From Maribacter zhoushanensis (GTDB lineage Bacteria; Bacteroidota; Bacteroidia; Flavobacteriales; Flavobacteriaceae), in the NCBI RefSeq assembly GCF_029350975.1, contig NZ_JARKMR010000001.1:682001-746000 (forward strand): DNA of 64,000 nucleotides, read 5' to 3'. The translations under genes and the position numbers were made by a program. Under the pieces are notes generated by a model. It was not told where the DNA came from, did no database searches, and saw only the letters and a program-made list of their open reading frames with translations. Numbering within the stretch: position 1 is the first letter of the stretch; each line of letters starts with the position of its first letter. This document shows, one piece after another, positions 45,964 to 54,887 of the stretch.

Positions 45964-46317
45964 ATGGATACCCTAAAAATTGGAGATAAATTATATAATG
46001 TTGAACAAAACGGGTTCAACGATTTTGCACGATATTCATTCTCTGAAGTAGTACGACTTACCGAAACCCTAGCTGTTTTAAAAAATGGAGTTAGGCTCAT
46101 TAATAGACCCAAACAGTCATACATTATGGAAGATGTGGGTTATTCAGTTAATAGAAATAAAGGTTCTCATTGGCATATTGTTTCTTTAAAAGCGATACGA
46201 AATGCCCAAATTGAAAATCAAAAAATTAAGATTCATGATTGGTTTGAAGAAAAACAATTTACTTTAAAAGAGAAACAATATATCTATAAGTTGTTCAAAG
46301 CTGATGAAGAACGATAA
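45964..46317 (+). CDS. Hypothetical protein, unknown family
   Basis: 117 residues, no signal peptide or membrane segment. The N-terminal part reads as beta strands (LKIGDKLYNVEQNGFNDFARYSFSEVVRLTETLAVLKNGVRLIN) and the C-terminus is helical and charged (HDWFEEKQFTLKEKQYIYKLFKADEE). Codon use and composition look native. It stands alone between the small export protein and the converging hut operon. I do not recognise a function. Confidence 0.7.
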   Translation: MDTLKIGDKLYNVEQNGFNDFARYSFSEVVRLTETLAVLKNGVRLINRPKQSYIMEDVGYSVNRNKGSHWHIVSLKAIRNAQIENQKIKIHDWFEEKQFTLKEKQYIYKLFKADEER

Positions 46318-46377
46318 TATTCAAAAGTAGTATAGTTGTTACAAGAAATGAACAGACCGTTTTTTAATTAAAAAACT

Positions 46378-46491
46378 CTTACTACCTTTACGGCGTTGTG
46401 TTGTGTCTCAAAGAAATTTGAGGCAATTGTGTTTATCGAATTTAATCGATAGAACCCAATGAAAGGCTTTCCATTAAGGGAGGCTTTTTTT
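46378..46491 (+). ncRNA. Candidate small RNA with three hairpins
   Basis: No ORF fits here. Three hairpins follow one another: TGTCTCAAA-GAAA-TTTGAGGCA (9 bp, GNRA-type loop), TATCGA-ATTTAA-TCGATA (6 bp), then GCTTTCC-ATTAA-GGGAGGC followed by seven T residues, which is an intrinsic terminator at 46466-46491 on the plus strand. A weak -7-like box TACCTTTA lies just before. It could instead be only the 3' UTR and terminator of the 45964-46317 gene, which ends 60 bp earlier. Confidence 0.4.
46466..46491 (+). terminator. Intrinsic terminator, plus strand
   Basis: Stem GCTTTCC / GGGAGGC (two G-U pairs), 5-nt loop and a T7 run, just before the converging hutG stop. Confidence 0.65.
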
Positions 46492-46502
46492 GTTTAGACC
46501 AA

Positions 46503-47459
46503 TTATATTTTGTGAATTACATAGTGTATTAATGAAGCTGCTAGTCTTGCAGTTTGATCATCAATATCATACTTAGGATTTAGCTCTACCACATCTAATC
46601 CTACTAATTTTCCTGACTCTATAATCAGTTTCAAGCTTTCAATTACAATATCTGGAGAAAAACCCATTGGTGAAGGAGCACTTACTCCTGGTGCATATGC
46701 GGAGGAAAACCCGTCTAAATCTATTGTAGTGTATACATAATCTACATCCTCAAGAAATTGAATAATCCTTAACTGAACATGTTCTAGGTAGTTCATGTTA
46801 TAATACTGCTGATAAAGGTAGTTGACTTTATGTAGTTCTGCGAATTCAAATAAATTTTTGGTGTTGGCATCTTTTCGAATGCCCAAGGCCATATATTTCA
46901 TTGATTGACCTTTTTTGTTATGGTCTATTGCAATTTGATAAAATGGAGTGCCAGAATTATTACCGTTTGTATTTGACCTTAAATCAAAATGGGCATCAAA
47001 ATTTATAATTCCTATTTTTTCTTTAGGTTTTATATGTTGAAGTAATCCGTTATAATGGGCATAGGCTAAATCATGGCTGCCTCCAATTAAAATTGGAGTT
47101 GTTCTATGTTTTATCAAATGACTTACTGCATTGGTGCACTCTTTCTCCAGCTCTTCTAGGTTTTGATTATTACATTCTAAATTTCCGAAATCTAGTAATT
47201 GAGTGCCGTCATCTAAATGATTGGGCATTTTTCCCAACTGCCTGCGTATAGCATCCGGACCCATTGACGAACCAACTCTGCCAAGATTTCTCCTAACTCC
47301 TTCATCGCTACTATAACCTAATAGCGCTATAGTAGTATTAGTGGTAGCAGGAAAAGGTTCGTTGAGGTTAGTAAAAGCTACTTTTTCATGAAGATAGAGT
47401 TGCTTGTCAGATGTTCTGCCAAACCAATTATCGGTATTCGCTAACTTATAAATGGACAT
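46503..47459 (-). CDS. hutG: Formimidoylglutamase
   Basis: 318 residues, arginase/ureohydrolase fold. Metal-binding motifs: GGSHDLAYAHYNGLL, NFDAHFDLR and TIDLDGFSSAYAPG. With the hut genes upstream it is assigned to the last step of histidine degradation, N-formimino-glutamate to glutamate plus formamide. It lies 170 bp after hutU on the same strand, so it is probably in the operon although the gap allows an internal promoter. Confidence 0.9.
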   Translation of the reverse strand: MSIYKLANTDNWFGRTSDKQLYLHEKVAFTNLNEPFPATTNTTIALLGYSSDEGVRRNLGRVGSSMGPDAIRRQLGKMPNHLDDGTQLLDFGNLECNNQNLEELEKECTNAVSHLIKHRTTPILIGGSHDLAYAHYNGLLQHIKPKEKIGIINFDAHFDLRSNTNGNNSGTPFYQIAIDHNKKGQSMKYMALGIRKDANTKNLFEFAELHKVNYLYQQYYNMNYLEHVQLRIIQFLEDVDYVYTTIDLDGFSSAYAPGVSAPSPMGFSPDIVIESLKLIIESGKLVGLDVVELNPKYDIDDQTARLAASLIHYVIHKI

Positions 47460-47629
47460 ATAATGCTGTTTTTCGGAATTAAAAAATTATAAACTACCTG
47501 AAAATCGAAGTAATTTATAATTCTAGAAAAAGTGTTTTAGTAAAACGAAAAAGTAATACTAATCTTACTTTTTAATATGTTAAATATGAAGGAATAGCTT
47601 TGAGTTACCTTGGTTGTTGACCTTAATCT

Positions 47630-49630
47630 TTAAAATAGGTTTTCTAGATGCTTATCTGCTACCAAAGTAGGGAAAGTTATTTTTAGAGTTTTTGTACGTT
47701 CCATTTCACGCTTTAAGGCAAACATAGCCTCTTTATTTCTAGCCCAGCTACGTCTAGCTATTCCGTTATTTACATCGTAGAAAAGCATATTCTTCAATTT
47801 ACGTGCTGCATCTTCAGAACCATCTAATACCATACCAAAGCCCCCGTTAGTGACCTCTCCCCAGCCAACACCGCCACCGTTGTGTATAGATACCCAAGTT
47901 GCGCCCCTAAAACTATCGCCTATAACATTGTGTATAGCCATGTCTGCGGTGAATTTACTACCGTCATAAATATTGCTTGTTTCTCGGTATGGCGAATCTG
48001 TTCCGCTAACATCATGGTGGTCTCTGCCTAATATAATGGCATCGCTTAATACTCTATTTTCGATAGCCTCATTGAATGCCAGTGCTATTTTTGCTCTGCC
48101 TTCAGCATCGGCATATAAAATTCGTGCTTTTGAACCTACTACCAATCTATTTTGTTTGGCTTCAGATATCCATTTAATATTATCCGCTAGTTGTTGCTGA
48201 ATTTCTGCCGGAGCATCTTTTTTTATTTCCTTTAGAACACGTAATGCAATCGCATCGGTCTTTTGTAAATCTTCTATTTTTCCTGAAGCGCATACCCAGC
48301 GGAAAGGTCCAAATCCGTAATCAAAACACATTGGGCCTAATATATCTTGAACATAAGACGGGTATTTAAAATCTATTTTGTTCTCTGCCATAACATCCGC
48401 TCCGGCTCTTGAGGCTTCTAATAGAAAAGCGTTTCCGTAATCAAAGAAATAGGTTCCTTTTGCTGTATGCTGGTTAATGGCTTTAGCATGTCTGCGTAAT
48501 GATTCTTGAACTTTTGTTTTAAAAGTATTGGGATCTTGATTCATCATTTCGTTGGATTGCTCAAAAGATAACCCGACAGGATAATAACCACCTGCCCACG
48601 GATTATGCAAAGAGGTTTGGTCAGAGCCTAAATGAATGAATAATCCTTCTTCGTAAAATCGTTCCCATACATCTACCACATTGCCAATAAAGGCAAGAGA
48701 AACGATTTGTTTTTTAGAGATGGCTTCCTTTGTTCTTGAAACTAAAACATCTAAAACATCAATAAGTTCATCTACCCAACCTTGTTGATGTCTTTTTTCT
48801 GCCGCAAGTGGATTCACTTCTGCGCAGATAGTAATGCATCCGGCAATGTTTCCGGCTTTTGCCTGTGCGCCGCTCATTCCACCTAATCCGGCAGTTAAGA
48901 ATATTTTCCCAGCGGGATTTTCACCCACTTTCAATACTTTTCTAAAGGCATTCATTACCGTAATAGCAGTGCCATGAACAATGCCTTGCGGACCAATATA
49001 CATATATGAACCCGCAGTCATTTGACCGTATTGCGTTACACCAAGCGCATTGTATTTTTCCCAATCGTTTTGTTTGGAGTAATTGGGAATCATCATTCCA
49101 TTAGTTACCACAATTCTTGGTGCTTCTTTCGATGAGGGAAATAAACCCATGGGGTGACCGGAATAGATATGTAACGTCTGCTCATTGGTCATTTCAGACA
49201 AATACTGCATGGTCAATAGATACTGCGCCCAATTTTGAAATACAGCACCATTACCGCCGTAGGTAATGAGTTCTTGAGGGTGCTGCGCTACGGCTGGATC
49301 TAGATTGTTCTGAATCATGAGCATGATTGCTGCAGCGTGACTCGTTTGTGCTGGATAATCTGAAATAGCTCTTGCATGCATCTCATAAGAGGGTTGAAAA
49401 CGATACATATAGATTCTGCCATAGGTTTGTAATTCCTCAGCAAATTCAGAAGCCAAAAGCGCATGCCAGTCCGCCGGAAAGTAGCGCAACGCATTTCTAA
49501 TAGCCAATAACTTCTCTTCTTTAGTAAGTATTTGCTTTCGGTTTGGCGCGTGACTAATCGCTGAAGAACGCTCCTTTTTTGGAGGTAATTCAGTAGGTAT
49601 TCCCATCTGTAACTGTGCTTTAAAATCCAT
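47630..49630 (-). CDS. hutU: Urocanate hydratase
   Basis: 666 residues, longer than the ~555-residue proteobacterial enzyme but usual for the Bacteroidota form. Recognisable regions: YGGNGAVFQNWAQYLLTM, GHPMGLFPSSKEAPR, TAGLGGMSGAQAKAGNIAG, and RDHHDVSGTDSPYRETSN near the NAD site. It converts urocanate to imidazolonepropionate with tightly bound NAD. It is the third gene of the hut operon, 72 bp after hutI. Confidence 0.95.
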   Translation of the reverse strand: MDFKAQLQMGIPTELPPKKERSSAISHAPNRKQILTKEEKLLAIRNALRYFPADWHALLASEFAEELQTYGRIYMYRFQPSYEMHARAISDYPAQTSHAAAIMLMIQNNLDPAVAQHPQELITYGGNGAVFQNWAQYLLTMQYLSEMTNEQTLHIYSGHPMGLFPSSKEAPRIVVTNGMMIPNYSKQNDWEKYNALGVTQYGQMTAGSYMYIGPQGIVHGTAITVMNAFRKVLKVGENPAGKIFLTAGLGGMSGAQAKAGNIAGCITICAEVNPLAAEKRHQQGWVDELIDVLDVLVSRTKEAISKKQIVSLAFIGNVVDVWERFYEEGLFIHLGSDQTSLHNPWAGGYYPVGLSFEQSNEMMNQDPNTFKTKVQESLRRHAKAINQHTAKGTYFFDYGNAFLLEASRAGADVMAENKIDFKYPSYVQDILGPMCFDYGFGPFRWVCASGKIEDLQKTDAIALRVLKEIKKDAPAEIQQQLADNIKWISEAKQNRLVVGSKARILYADAEGRAKIALAFNEAIENRVLSDAIILGRDHHDVSGTDSPYRETSNIYDGSKFTADMAIHNVIGDSFRGATWVSIHNGGGVGWGEVTNGGFGMVLDGSEDAARKLKNMLFYDVNNGIARRSWARNKEAMFALKREMERTKTLKITFPTLVADKHLENLF

Positions 49631-49702
49631 CTTAAATATTTTAAATTTCGAAAAGTCTAAATTGGTTTAGGACCTTAAAATTTATTTTCCAACAACCAAC
49701 AA

Positions 49703-50950
49703 CTACTTATGTCTATCAAAAACCAACTCCCCATTTTTCCAAATCATACACGGTTTTAGATTCCCTTGGTTGTACAAAATATCTTGATAATTATCTGAAT
49801 GAAAAACTGCTAGGTCGGCTAAAAGTCCTGCTTCCAATTTTCCACGGTCTTCTAATTTCAAAGCAGCTGCTGCTCTAAAAGTGATACCCGCCAAAACCTC
49901 GGCATTGGTAAGTTTTTCAAATGTTCCTAGAATGCTGGCTTGGGTAAGTAAATCTCCCATTGGGGCAGAGCCAGGGTTGTGATCACTAGCTATGGCAAGT
50001 GCTGCACCTGCATCTAATAATTTGCGTGCTGGAGTAAAATCGCATCCTAAACCAATAGAAGCACCAGGTAATGCTACGGCAATGGTATCGCTGTTTGCTA
50101 AAAGTGCTATTTCTGTATCGGTACTAGCTTCAAGATGATCTGCGCTAATGGCGTTATGGTTCACGGCAACTTTGCTTCCGCTTGTTGAGAATTGGTCTGC
50201 ATGTACGGTAATATCAAAATTCATGTCGTGGGCTATTGAAAAATACGCCTGAATATCATCAGTAGAAAAAGCACTTTCTTCAATAAAAGCATCAATTCTA
50301 TGTGTTAGATTTTCTTCTTTAAGAATTGGGAACAACTCCTCGCAGATCATTTTTAAATACTCTTTTTCTGTGCCCTCAAAATCTTTAGGTAACATATGGG
50401 CAGCTAGGCAAGTTGAAATCAATTCAGGCAATGCCTTTTCATTAGCTTCTTTAATTGCACGAAGCATTTTTAGTTCTTCATCTACTGTTAATCCGTATCC
50501 ACTTTTAACTTCTAGTGTTGTAGTGCCATTTTTTAGATGACGATTGGCTCTTTTAATCGTGTTCTTGGTCAATTCTTCAATACTCGCTTTTCGGGTTTCG
50601 GTAACTGTATCCCAAATGCCACCACCTGCATTTGCAATCTCTAAATATGATTTCCCGGCATTTCTCATAGCATAATCTTTGGCGCGAGATCCACCAAAAC
50701 AGATATGGGTATGGGCATCTACAAAGCCAGGTAAGCAAACATGATTGCCTTTTAATAATTGAATGTTTGCATCTGGATGTTCCGATTTTAGATCATCAAA
50801 ATTTCCTGTTGCAAGTATTAGGTTGTTTTCAAATAAAATTCCGCCTTCAGCAATCACCTCAAGTTCACGATCAGAAATTGCACCTTTAAGTGCTAATCCG
50901 GTCATGGGTATGATTTGTTTAAACGGACCTATAAGTGTTCTTTTTGTCAT
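49703..50950 (-). CDS. hutI: Imidazolonepropionase
   Basis: 415 residues, amidohydrolase fold. Metal ligands are visible in FVDAHTHICFGG (HxH), AHMLPKDFEG, HADQFS and ASDHNPGSAP. It hydrolyses imidazolonepropionate to N-formimino-glutamate. The start lies 4 bp after the hutH stop, so the two are translationally linked. Confidence 0.95.
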   Translation of the reverse strand: MTKRTLIGPFKQIIPMTGLALKGAISDRELEVIAEGGILFENNLILATGNFDDLKSEHPDANIQLLKGNHVCLPGFVDAHTHICFGGSRAKDYAMRNAGKSYLEIANAGGGIWDTVTETRKASIEELTKNTIKRANRHLKNGTTTLEVKSGYGLTVDEELKMLRAIKEANEKALPELISTCLAAHMLPKDFEGTEKEYLKMICEELFPILKEENLTHRIDAFIEESAFSTDDIQAYFSIAHDMNFDITVHADQFSTSGSKVAVNHNAISADHLEASTDTEIALLANSDTIAVALPGASIGLGCDFTPARKLLDAGAALAIASDHNPGSAPMGDLLTQASILGTFEKLTNAEVLAGITFRAAAALKLEDRGKLEAGLLADLAVFHSDNYQDILYNQGNLKPCMIWKNGELVFDRHK

Positions 50951-50954
50951 TAGA

Positions 50955-52529
50955 TTAGTAGTTTTCGAACTGTTCTGAGTGTTTTGTTTTTAAAGATATG
51001 CCATGTTCCGCTTGTACGCGGTCTATAACTTTAAGTATTGCCTGATCTTTGATCATGGCAATGCCTTTTTCAATATCATCTGCAAATACACGGTCTTTAC
51101 TGGCAAAAGCTACTTGACTGCGAACGGCATTATGTACTTCTTCTAAATATATGCCCGATTTCAACGGCTTTCTAAATTCAAAAGCTTGGGCAGCGGTCAA
51201 TAGTTCTATCGCCAAAATCTTCTCTACATTACCAATTACTTGCAATGCTTTTCTACCGCCTATTGATCCCATGCTTACATGGTCTTCTTGACCTAGGGAA
51301 GTGGGAATACTATCTGCACTTGATGGAAAGCAAAGTCCCTTATTCTCACTAGCCAATGCCGCGGTAGTGTATTGTAAAATCATGTAACCAGAATTAATGC
51401 CGGTATCGTTCATTAGTAATTTTGGAACACCGGGACTATTTCCTTCCAAGGATAAATAAATGCGACGGTCAGATATATTACCGATTTCCGATGCAGCTAA
51501 ACAAGCATAGTCCAATGCCATTGCTAACGGCTGACCATGAAAATTACCACCACTTATGGTCAGTTCTTCATCTATAATTACTGGATTGTCCGTAACCGAA
51601 TTTAATTCTACTTCTAATAATTTCTTTAAATGTAACCATGCTGTTCTAGAAGCTCCATGAACTTGAGGAATGCATCGAATGGAGTAGGGGTCTTGTACCT
51701 TTTCGCAATCTATATGAGCTTCCATAATTTCAGAACCTTTCAGTAATTTTTTAACCCGTTTTGCCACATGCACATTTCCCTTAAATGGTCGTAACTCGTG
51801 TAATTCATTATAAAATGGTTTTACTGAACCTTGTAAACCTTCTATCATCATAGCGCCAATAACATCTGCCTGCGCTAAAATAGAATGTAATTGTGCTACC
51901 ACTTTTACGGCATGTGCCGCTATAAATTGTGTGCCGTTTATAAGCGCCAGTCCTTCTTTTGGTCCTAAAGCAATTGGTTCCAGTCCTGTTTTTTTGAAAA
52001 GTGCCTCAGTTGTGATTATTTTATTTTTATATTCCACTTTACCTAAGCCAATAAGTGGTAAGAATAAATGGGAAAGCGGTGCTAAATCTCCAGATGCGCC
52101 AACAGAACCTTGTGAGGGAACTATAGGGATGGCATCATTTTCTATATGCCAAATAATTCGGTTTAAAGTGGTTAATGCTATTCCGGAATATCCTTTTGCA
52201 AGTGATTGTGCCTTTAGAATCAGCATTAATTTTGCAATGTCTTTTGCTATTGGTTCACCAACACCAACGCTATGACTTTGAAGTATATTGGTCTGTAAAA
52301 TATTGGTTGCTGACTTAGATATTTTGGTGGTACATAATGGTCCAAAACCTGTGTTGATACCATAAACGGGCTCGCCTTTATCTACAATGTTTTGTACTAT
52401 TTTCCAGCTATTGGTTATTTTTTGTTCTGTAGCTTTTGACAGTGTAGTAGAAAGGTTACCAAGAACAATTTGCGTTGCCTTACCTGCGGTTAGCCAATCT
52501 TCACCCAATTTAAATGTCTGTTTGCTCAT
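50955..52529 (-). CDS. hutH: Histidine ammonia-lyase
   Basis: 524 residues, normal length. GSVGASGDLAPLSHLF carries the Ala145-Ser146-Gly147 triad that cyclises to the MIO electrophile. The conserved YGINTGFGPL and NPVIIDEELTISGGNFHG are also present. It deaminates histidine to urocanate and is first in the hut operon. It is divergent from the LysR gene, with only 85 bp between the start codons. Confidence 0.96.
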   Translation of the reverse strand: MSKQTFKLGEDWLTAGKATQIVLGNLSTTLSKATEQKITNSWKIVQNIVDKGEPVYGINTGFGPLCTTKISKSATNILQTNILQSHSVGVGEPIAKDIAKLMLILKAQSLAKGYSGIALTTLNRIIWHIENDAIPIVPSQGSVGASGDLAPLSHLFLPLIGLGKVEYKNKIITTEALFKKTGLEPIALGPKEGLALINGTQFIAAHAVKVVAQLHSILAQADVIGAMMIEGLQGSVKPFYNELHELRPFKGNVHVAKRVKKLLKGSEIMEAHIDCEKVQDPYSIRCIPQVHGASRTAWLHLKKLLEVELNSVTDNPVIIDEELTISGGNFHGQPLAMALDYACLAASEIGNISDRRIYLSLEGNSPGVPKLLMNDTGINSGYMILQYTTAALASENKGLCFPSSADSIPTSLGQEDHVSMGSIGGRKALQVIGNVEKILAIELLTAAQAFEFRKPLKSGIYLEEVHNAVRSQVAFASKDRVFADDIEKGIAMIKDQAILKVIDRVQAEHGISLKTKHSEQFENY

Positions 52530-52573
52530 AGCTTAAGCTTTTCAAATATTTTAATTAAAATTAATATCTATTT

Positions 52574-52593
52574 TTGATACTTGGTAATATCAA
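52574..52593. promoter_or_regulatory. Candidate LysR-binding dyad between hutH and lysR-type gene
   Basis: TTGATA-CTTGGTAA-TATCAA: perfect 6-bp arms with an 8-bp centre, overlapping a TATTTTTG box (52569-52576) that fits the Bacteroidota -7 element for the regulator gene. A short AT-rich dyad with T and A at the arm ends is the kind of site LysR proteins use. Its place in an 85-bp divergent gap supports control of hut. Confidence 0.5.
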
Positions 52594-52614
52594 TTTTATC
52601 ATCAATTAATAACT

Positions 52615-53508
52615 ATGAGTAATCAGATAGAATTACGTCACCTATCCTATTTTCTAGCGGTTGCGCAAGAATTACACTTTAGAAAGGCTGCTGAAAAATT
52701 ATTTATTTCTCAACCAGGGCTCAGTAGGCAGATAAAGCAGATGGAAGAGATTCTAGAGACCCAATTATTTGAAAGAAATAAGAAAAAAGTAGGGTTAACG
52801 CCTGCCGGGCACTATTTAAAAAAGGAGGTTGAATATATTTTTAGCCACCTGGAAAAGGTAGAACGTCAATTAAAAATGGTGGGCGATGGTAATAGTGGTG
52901 AATTACGCATTGGCTTTTTAGGTTCGGCCATGCAACAGGTAATACCAGAATTGTTACTTGGCTTAAAGGAGCAATACCCAAAGGTGAAAACATCTTTAGA
53001 AGAACTTTCTAATGTTGCGCAAGTTGATGCTGTATTAAAAGATAAATTGGATATGGGGTTTGTTCGGGTTTCTAGGGTTCCAAGCACCTTAGAGATGAAA
53101 ACAGTTTTTACAGATACTTTTTCGCTTGTCTTGCCTGAAAGATACCCTATGCTAACTAGAGAGTTTAAAGGAATGCAGCGCTTTGCAAAAGAAGATTTTA
53201 TACTGTTTAGTCAGGCATATAGTCCGTTGTACTATGAAACAATCATGAGTATTTGTCAAGATGCTGGTTTTGCACCGAAAATCTCACATAAATCTGTTCA
53301 TGCGCATACTATATTTAAATTGGTAGAAAATCATATGGGGATTGCCATTGTGCCAACATCTTTGCAAAACGGGTTTCAAATGCGGGTTAAGTTTGTGGAG
53401 TTAAAAGATATACCACAACGTGCGGAACTATCGGTAATTTGGAAAAAAGAACATACCAATCCTGTTTTGAAGAATTGTATGGAATTGCTTTTGGAAGATA
53501 AGTTTTAA
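52615..53508 (+). CDS. LysR-family regulator, probably of the hut operon
   Basis: 297 residues. N-terminal winged helix (IELRHLSYFLAVAQELHFRKAAEKLF, QPGLSRQIKQMEEIL) and a periplasmic-binding-like effector domain (GELRIGFLGSAMQQVIPELL). It is divergent from hutH with an inverted repeat between them. LysR control of hut is unlike the HutC repressor of Proteobacteria. The inducer (histidine or urocanate) is inferred from context. Confidence 0.9.
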   Translation: MSNQIELRHLSYFLAVAQELHFRKAAEKLFISQPGLSRQIKQMEEILETQLFERNKKKVGLTPAGHYLKKEVEYIFSHLEKVERQLKMVGDGNSGELRIGFLGSAMQQVIPELLLGLKEQYPKVKTSLEELSNVAQVDAVLKDKLDMGFVRVSRVPSTLEMKTVFTDTFSLVLPERYPMLTREFKGMQRFAKEDFILFSQAYSPLYYETIMSICQDAGFAPKISHKSVHAHTIFKLVENHMGIAIVPTSLQNGFQMRVKFVELKDIPQRAELSVIWKKEHTNPVLKNCMELLLEDKF

Positions 53509-53554
53509 TACTTGTCTAACATAGAATGAGTTTTTGAAGGGTTAATTTTACTTT

Positions 53555-53605
53555 GAGTATAACAGAGAGAATAGAAAATAGAGAAGAGAGAATAGAAAAG
53601 AGAGC
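53555..53605. repeat. Low-complexity purine tract
   Basis: Short imperfect repeats of AGAGAATAGAAA type upstream of the nitroreductase, followed by a GC-rich palindromic bit (GCGCTATGCGCGC) and ACGAACA repeats to about 53655. No protein-coding character; the upstream in-frame ATG at 53623 reads through it and was not chosen as a start. Confidence 0.7.
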
Positions 53606-53661
53606 TTGCTGCGAATTGCGCTATGCGCGCAGCGATTAACGAACAACGAACAACGATAATT

Positions 53662-54219
53662 ATGATATTAGATATAATAAAGAAGAGACGATCGGTATTT
53701 CCGGTACAGTATAATGATACACCAATTGCGAAGGCAGATATAGAAAAGGTATTAGAAGCTGCTAATTGGGCGCCTAATCATAAGTGCACGGAACCATGGC
53801 GTTTTAAAGTGATTCAAGGTGAGGCACAGGCAAGACTTGGTGCGTTTTTAGCCAAAAAGTATGAAGAGCTTGACCCTAAGCCAAAGGCAATGAAAATTAA
53901 GAAGTTGCAAGAGAACCCTAAAAAAGCAGGTGCTATTATTGCTATTTGTATGCAACGAGATCCTAATGAATCTATTCCGGAATGGGAAGAGGTTGCCGCA
54001 GTGGCTATGGCGGTACAGAACATGTGGTTGCAGTGCACGGATATGGGCATTGGTTCTTATTGGTCTTCACCAGGACTCATAAAACACATGGGCGATTTTT
54101 TAAACTTAGCCGATGGTGAAAAATGCCTAGGATTTTTCTACATGGGTAATTTTGATGGCGAATTGACCGAAGGTAAACGCGACCCTATCGAAACTAAAAC
54201 CGAATGGATTTCGGAATAA
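53662..54219 (+). CDS. Nitroreductase family protein
   Basis: 185 residues from the ATG at 53662 (MILDIIKKRRSVFP is the normal family start; an ATG at 53623 lies in low-complexity DNA). FMN-binding motifs: KKRRSV near the N-terminus, NWAPNHKCTEPWRF, and GIGSYWSSPG near the C-terminal half. The W-A-P-N-H-K-T/C-E-P-W-R pattern is that of the YdjA-like group. It probably reduces nitro or quinone compounds with NAD(P)H; the substrate is unknown. Confidence 0.9.
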   Translation: MILDIIKKRRSVFPVQYNDTPIAKADIEKVLEAANWAPNHKCTEPWRFKVIQGEAQARLGAFLAKKYEELDPKPKAMKIKKLQENPKKAGAIIAICMQRDPNESIPEWEEVAAVAMAVQNMWLQCTDMGIGSYWSSPGLIKHMGDFLNLADGEKCLGFFYMGNFDGELTEGKRDPIETKTEWISE

Positions 54220-54227
54220 TTACTCCA

Positions 54228-54743
54228 TTAATTAAAGAAAGGAAATAGCGTATTACTATGTTCCCAAGCTTTTGAAATGAAGAGTCCTAAATAAACAATA
54301 GCGACCATAAATTTCAAGAACGTACCTGTTAAGAATCCTAAAAAAGAACCAAAAGCCGCTTTCGTAGCGGTTTTTTTATCTGCCTTGTTCAGTAATTCTC
54401 CCACTAAAGCACCCACAAAAGGCCATATGATAATTCCGAAAGGTCCTAGAACTGGGAATATTAAAGCAACCAATAATCCTATTGTGGTACCAATCACACC
54501 AGCTTTTGTACCTCCAAATTTTTTGGTTCCTATGGCTGGTATGACATAATCTAACCCGAAAACAACAAGAGCAATAGCCAAGGTGATACCTAAGAATGTC
54601 CAGTTCATGGTAATTGCACTGGTAGAGTACAATAACAACAGCCCTACCCAGCTAATTGGTGGTCCTGGTAAAACGGGCAAAAAGCTACCTAAAATACCTA
54701 CGAGCATTAAAATAAAGCCTAGAACTAATAAAAATATATCCAT
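54228..54743 (-). CDS. DUF456 domain-containing membrane protein
   Basis: 171 residues, nearly all hydrophobic, about five membrane segments. The start IFLLVLGFILMLVGILGSFL, followed by PVLPGPPISWVGLLLLY, is the DUF456 signature; glycine-rich helices follow (GTKAGVIGTTIGLLVALIFP). Function unknown. It converges with the nitroreductase, whose stop is 8 bp away. Confidence 0.9.
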   Translation of the reverse strand: MDIFLLVLGFILMLVGILGSFLPVLPGPPISWVGLLLLYSTSAITMNWTFLGITLAIALVVFGLDYVIPAIGTKKFGGTKAGVIGTTIGLLVALIFPVLGPFGIIIWPFVGALVGELLNKADKKTATKAAFGSFLGFLTGTFLKFMVAIVYLGLFISKAWEHSNTLFPFFN

Positions 54744-54831
54744 TGTAAATAGTAAGTGTTGCCTATAAGACTAATATAGGTTGCATTTGTTACATCATCA
54801 AAGGTCAAATTTATTTTTTTTAACTATAAAA

Positions 54832-54885
54832 TTAGTTTAAACTAAATAATTAGTTATATTTGATCGTAGAACTAAAAGATTAGTT
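54832..54885 (+). promoter_or_regulatory. BlaI-type operator/promoter of the blaI-M56 operon
   Basis: Three overlapping or adjacent dyads: TTAGTTTAAACTAA at 54832-54845, AACTAA-ATAA-TTAGTT at 54840-54855 and AACTAA-AAGA-TTAGTT at 54870-54885. The last ends 2 bp before the blaI ATG. A TATATTTG -7 box (54855-54862) lies between the second and third, so a bound repressor would cover the promoter and start site. BlaI/MecI repressors bind such paired dyads, so autoregulation is strongly suggested. Confidence 0.75.
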
Positions 54886-54887
54886 GA

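Noticed and set aside
53623-53661. Upstream ATG extension of the nitroreductase
   Set aside because: The added 13 residues come from ACGAACA-type simple repeats; MILDIIKKRR at 53662 is the normal family start.
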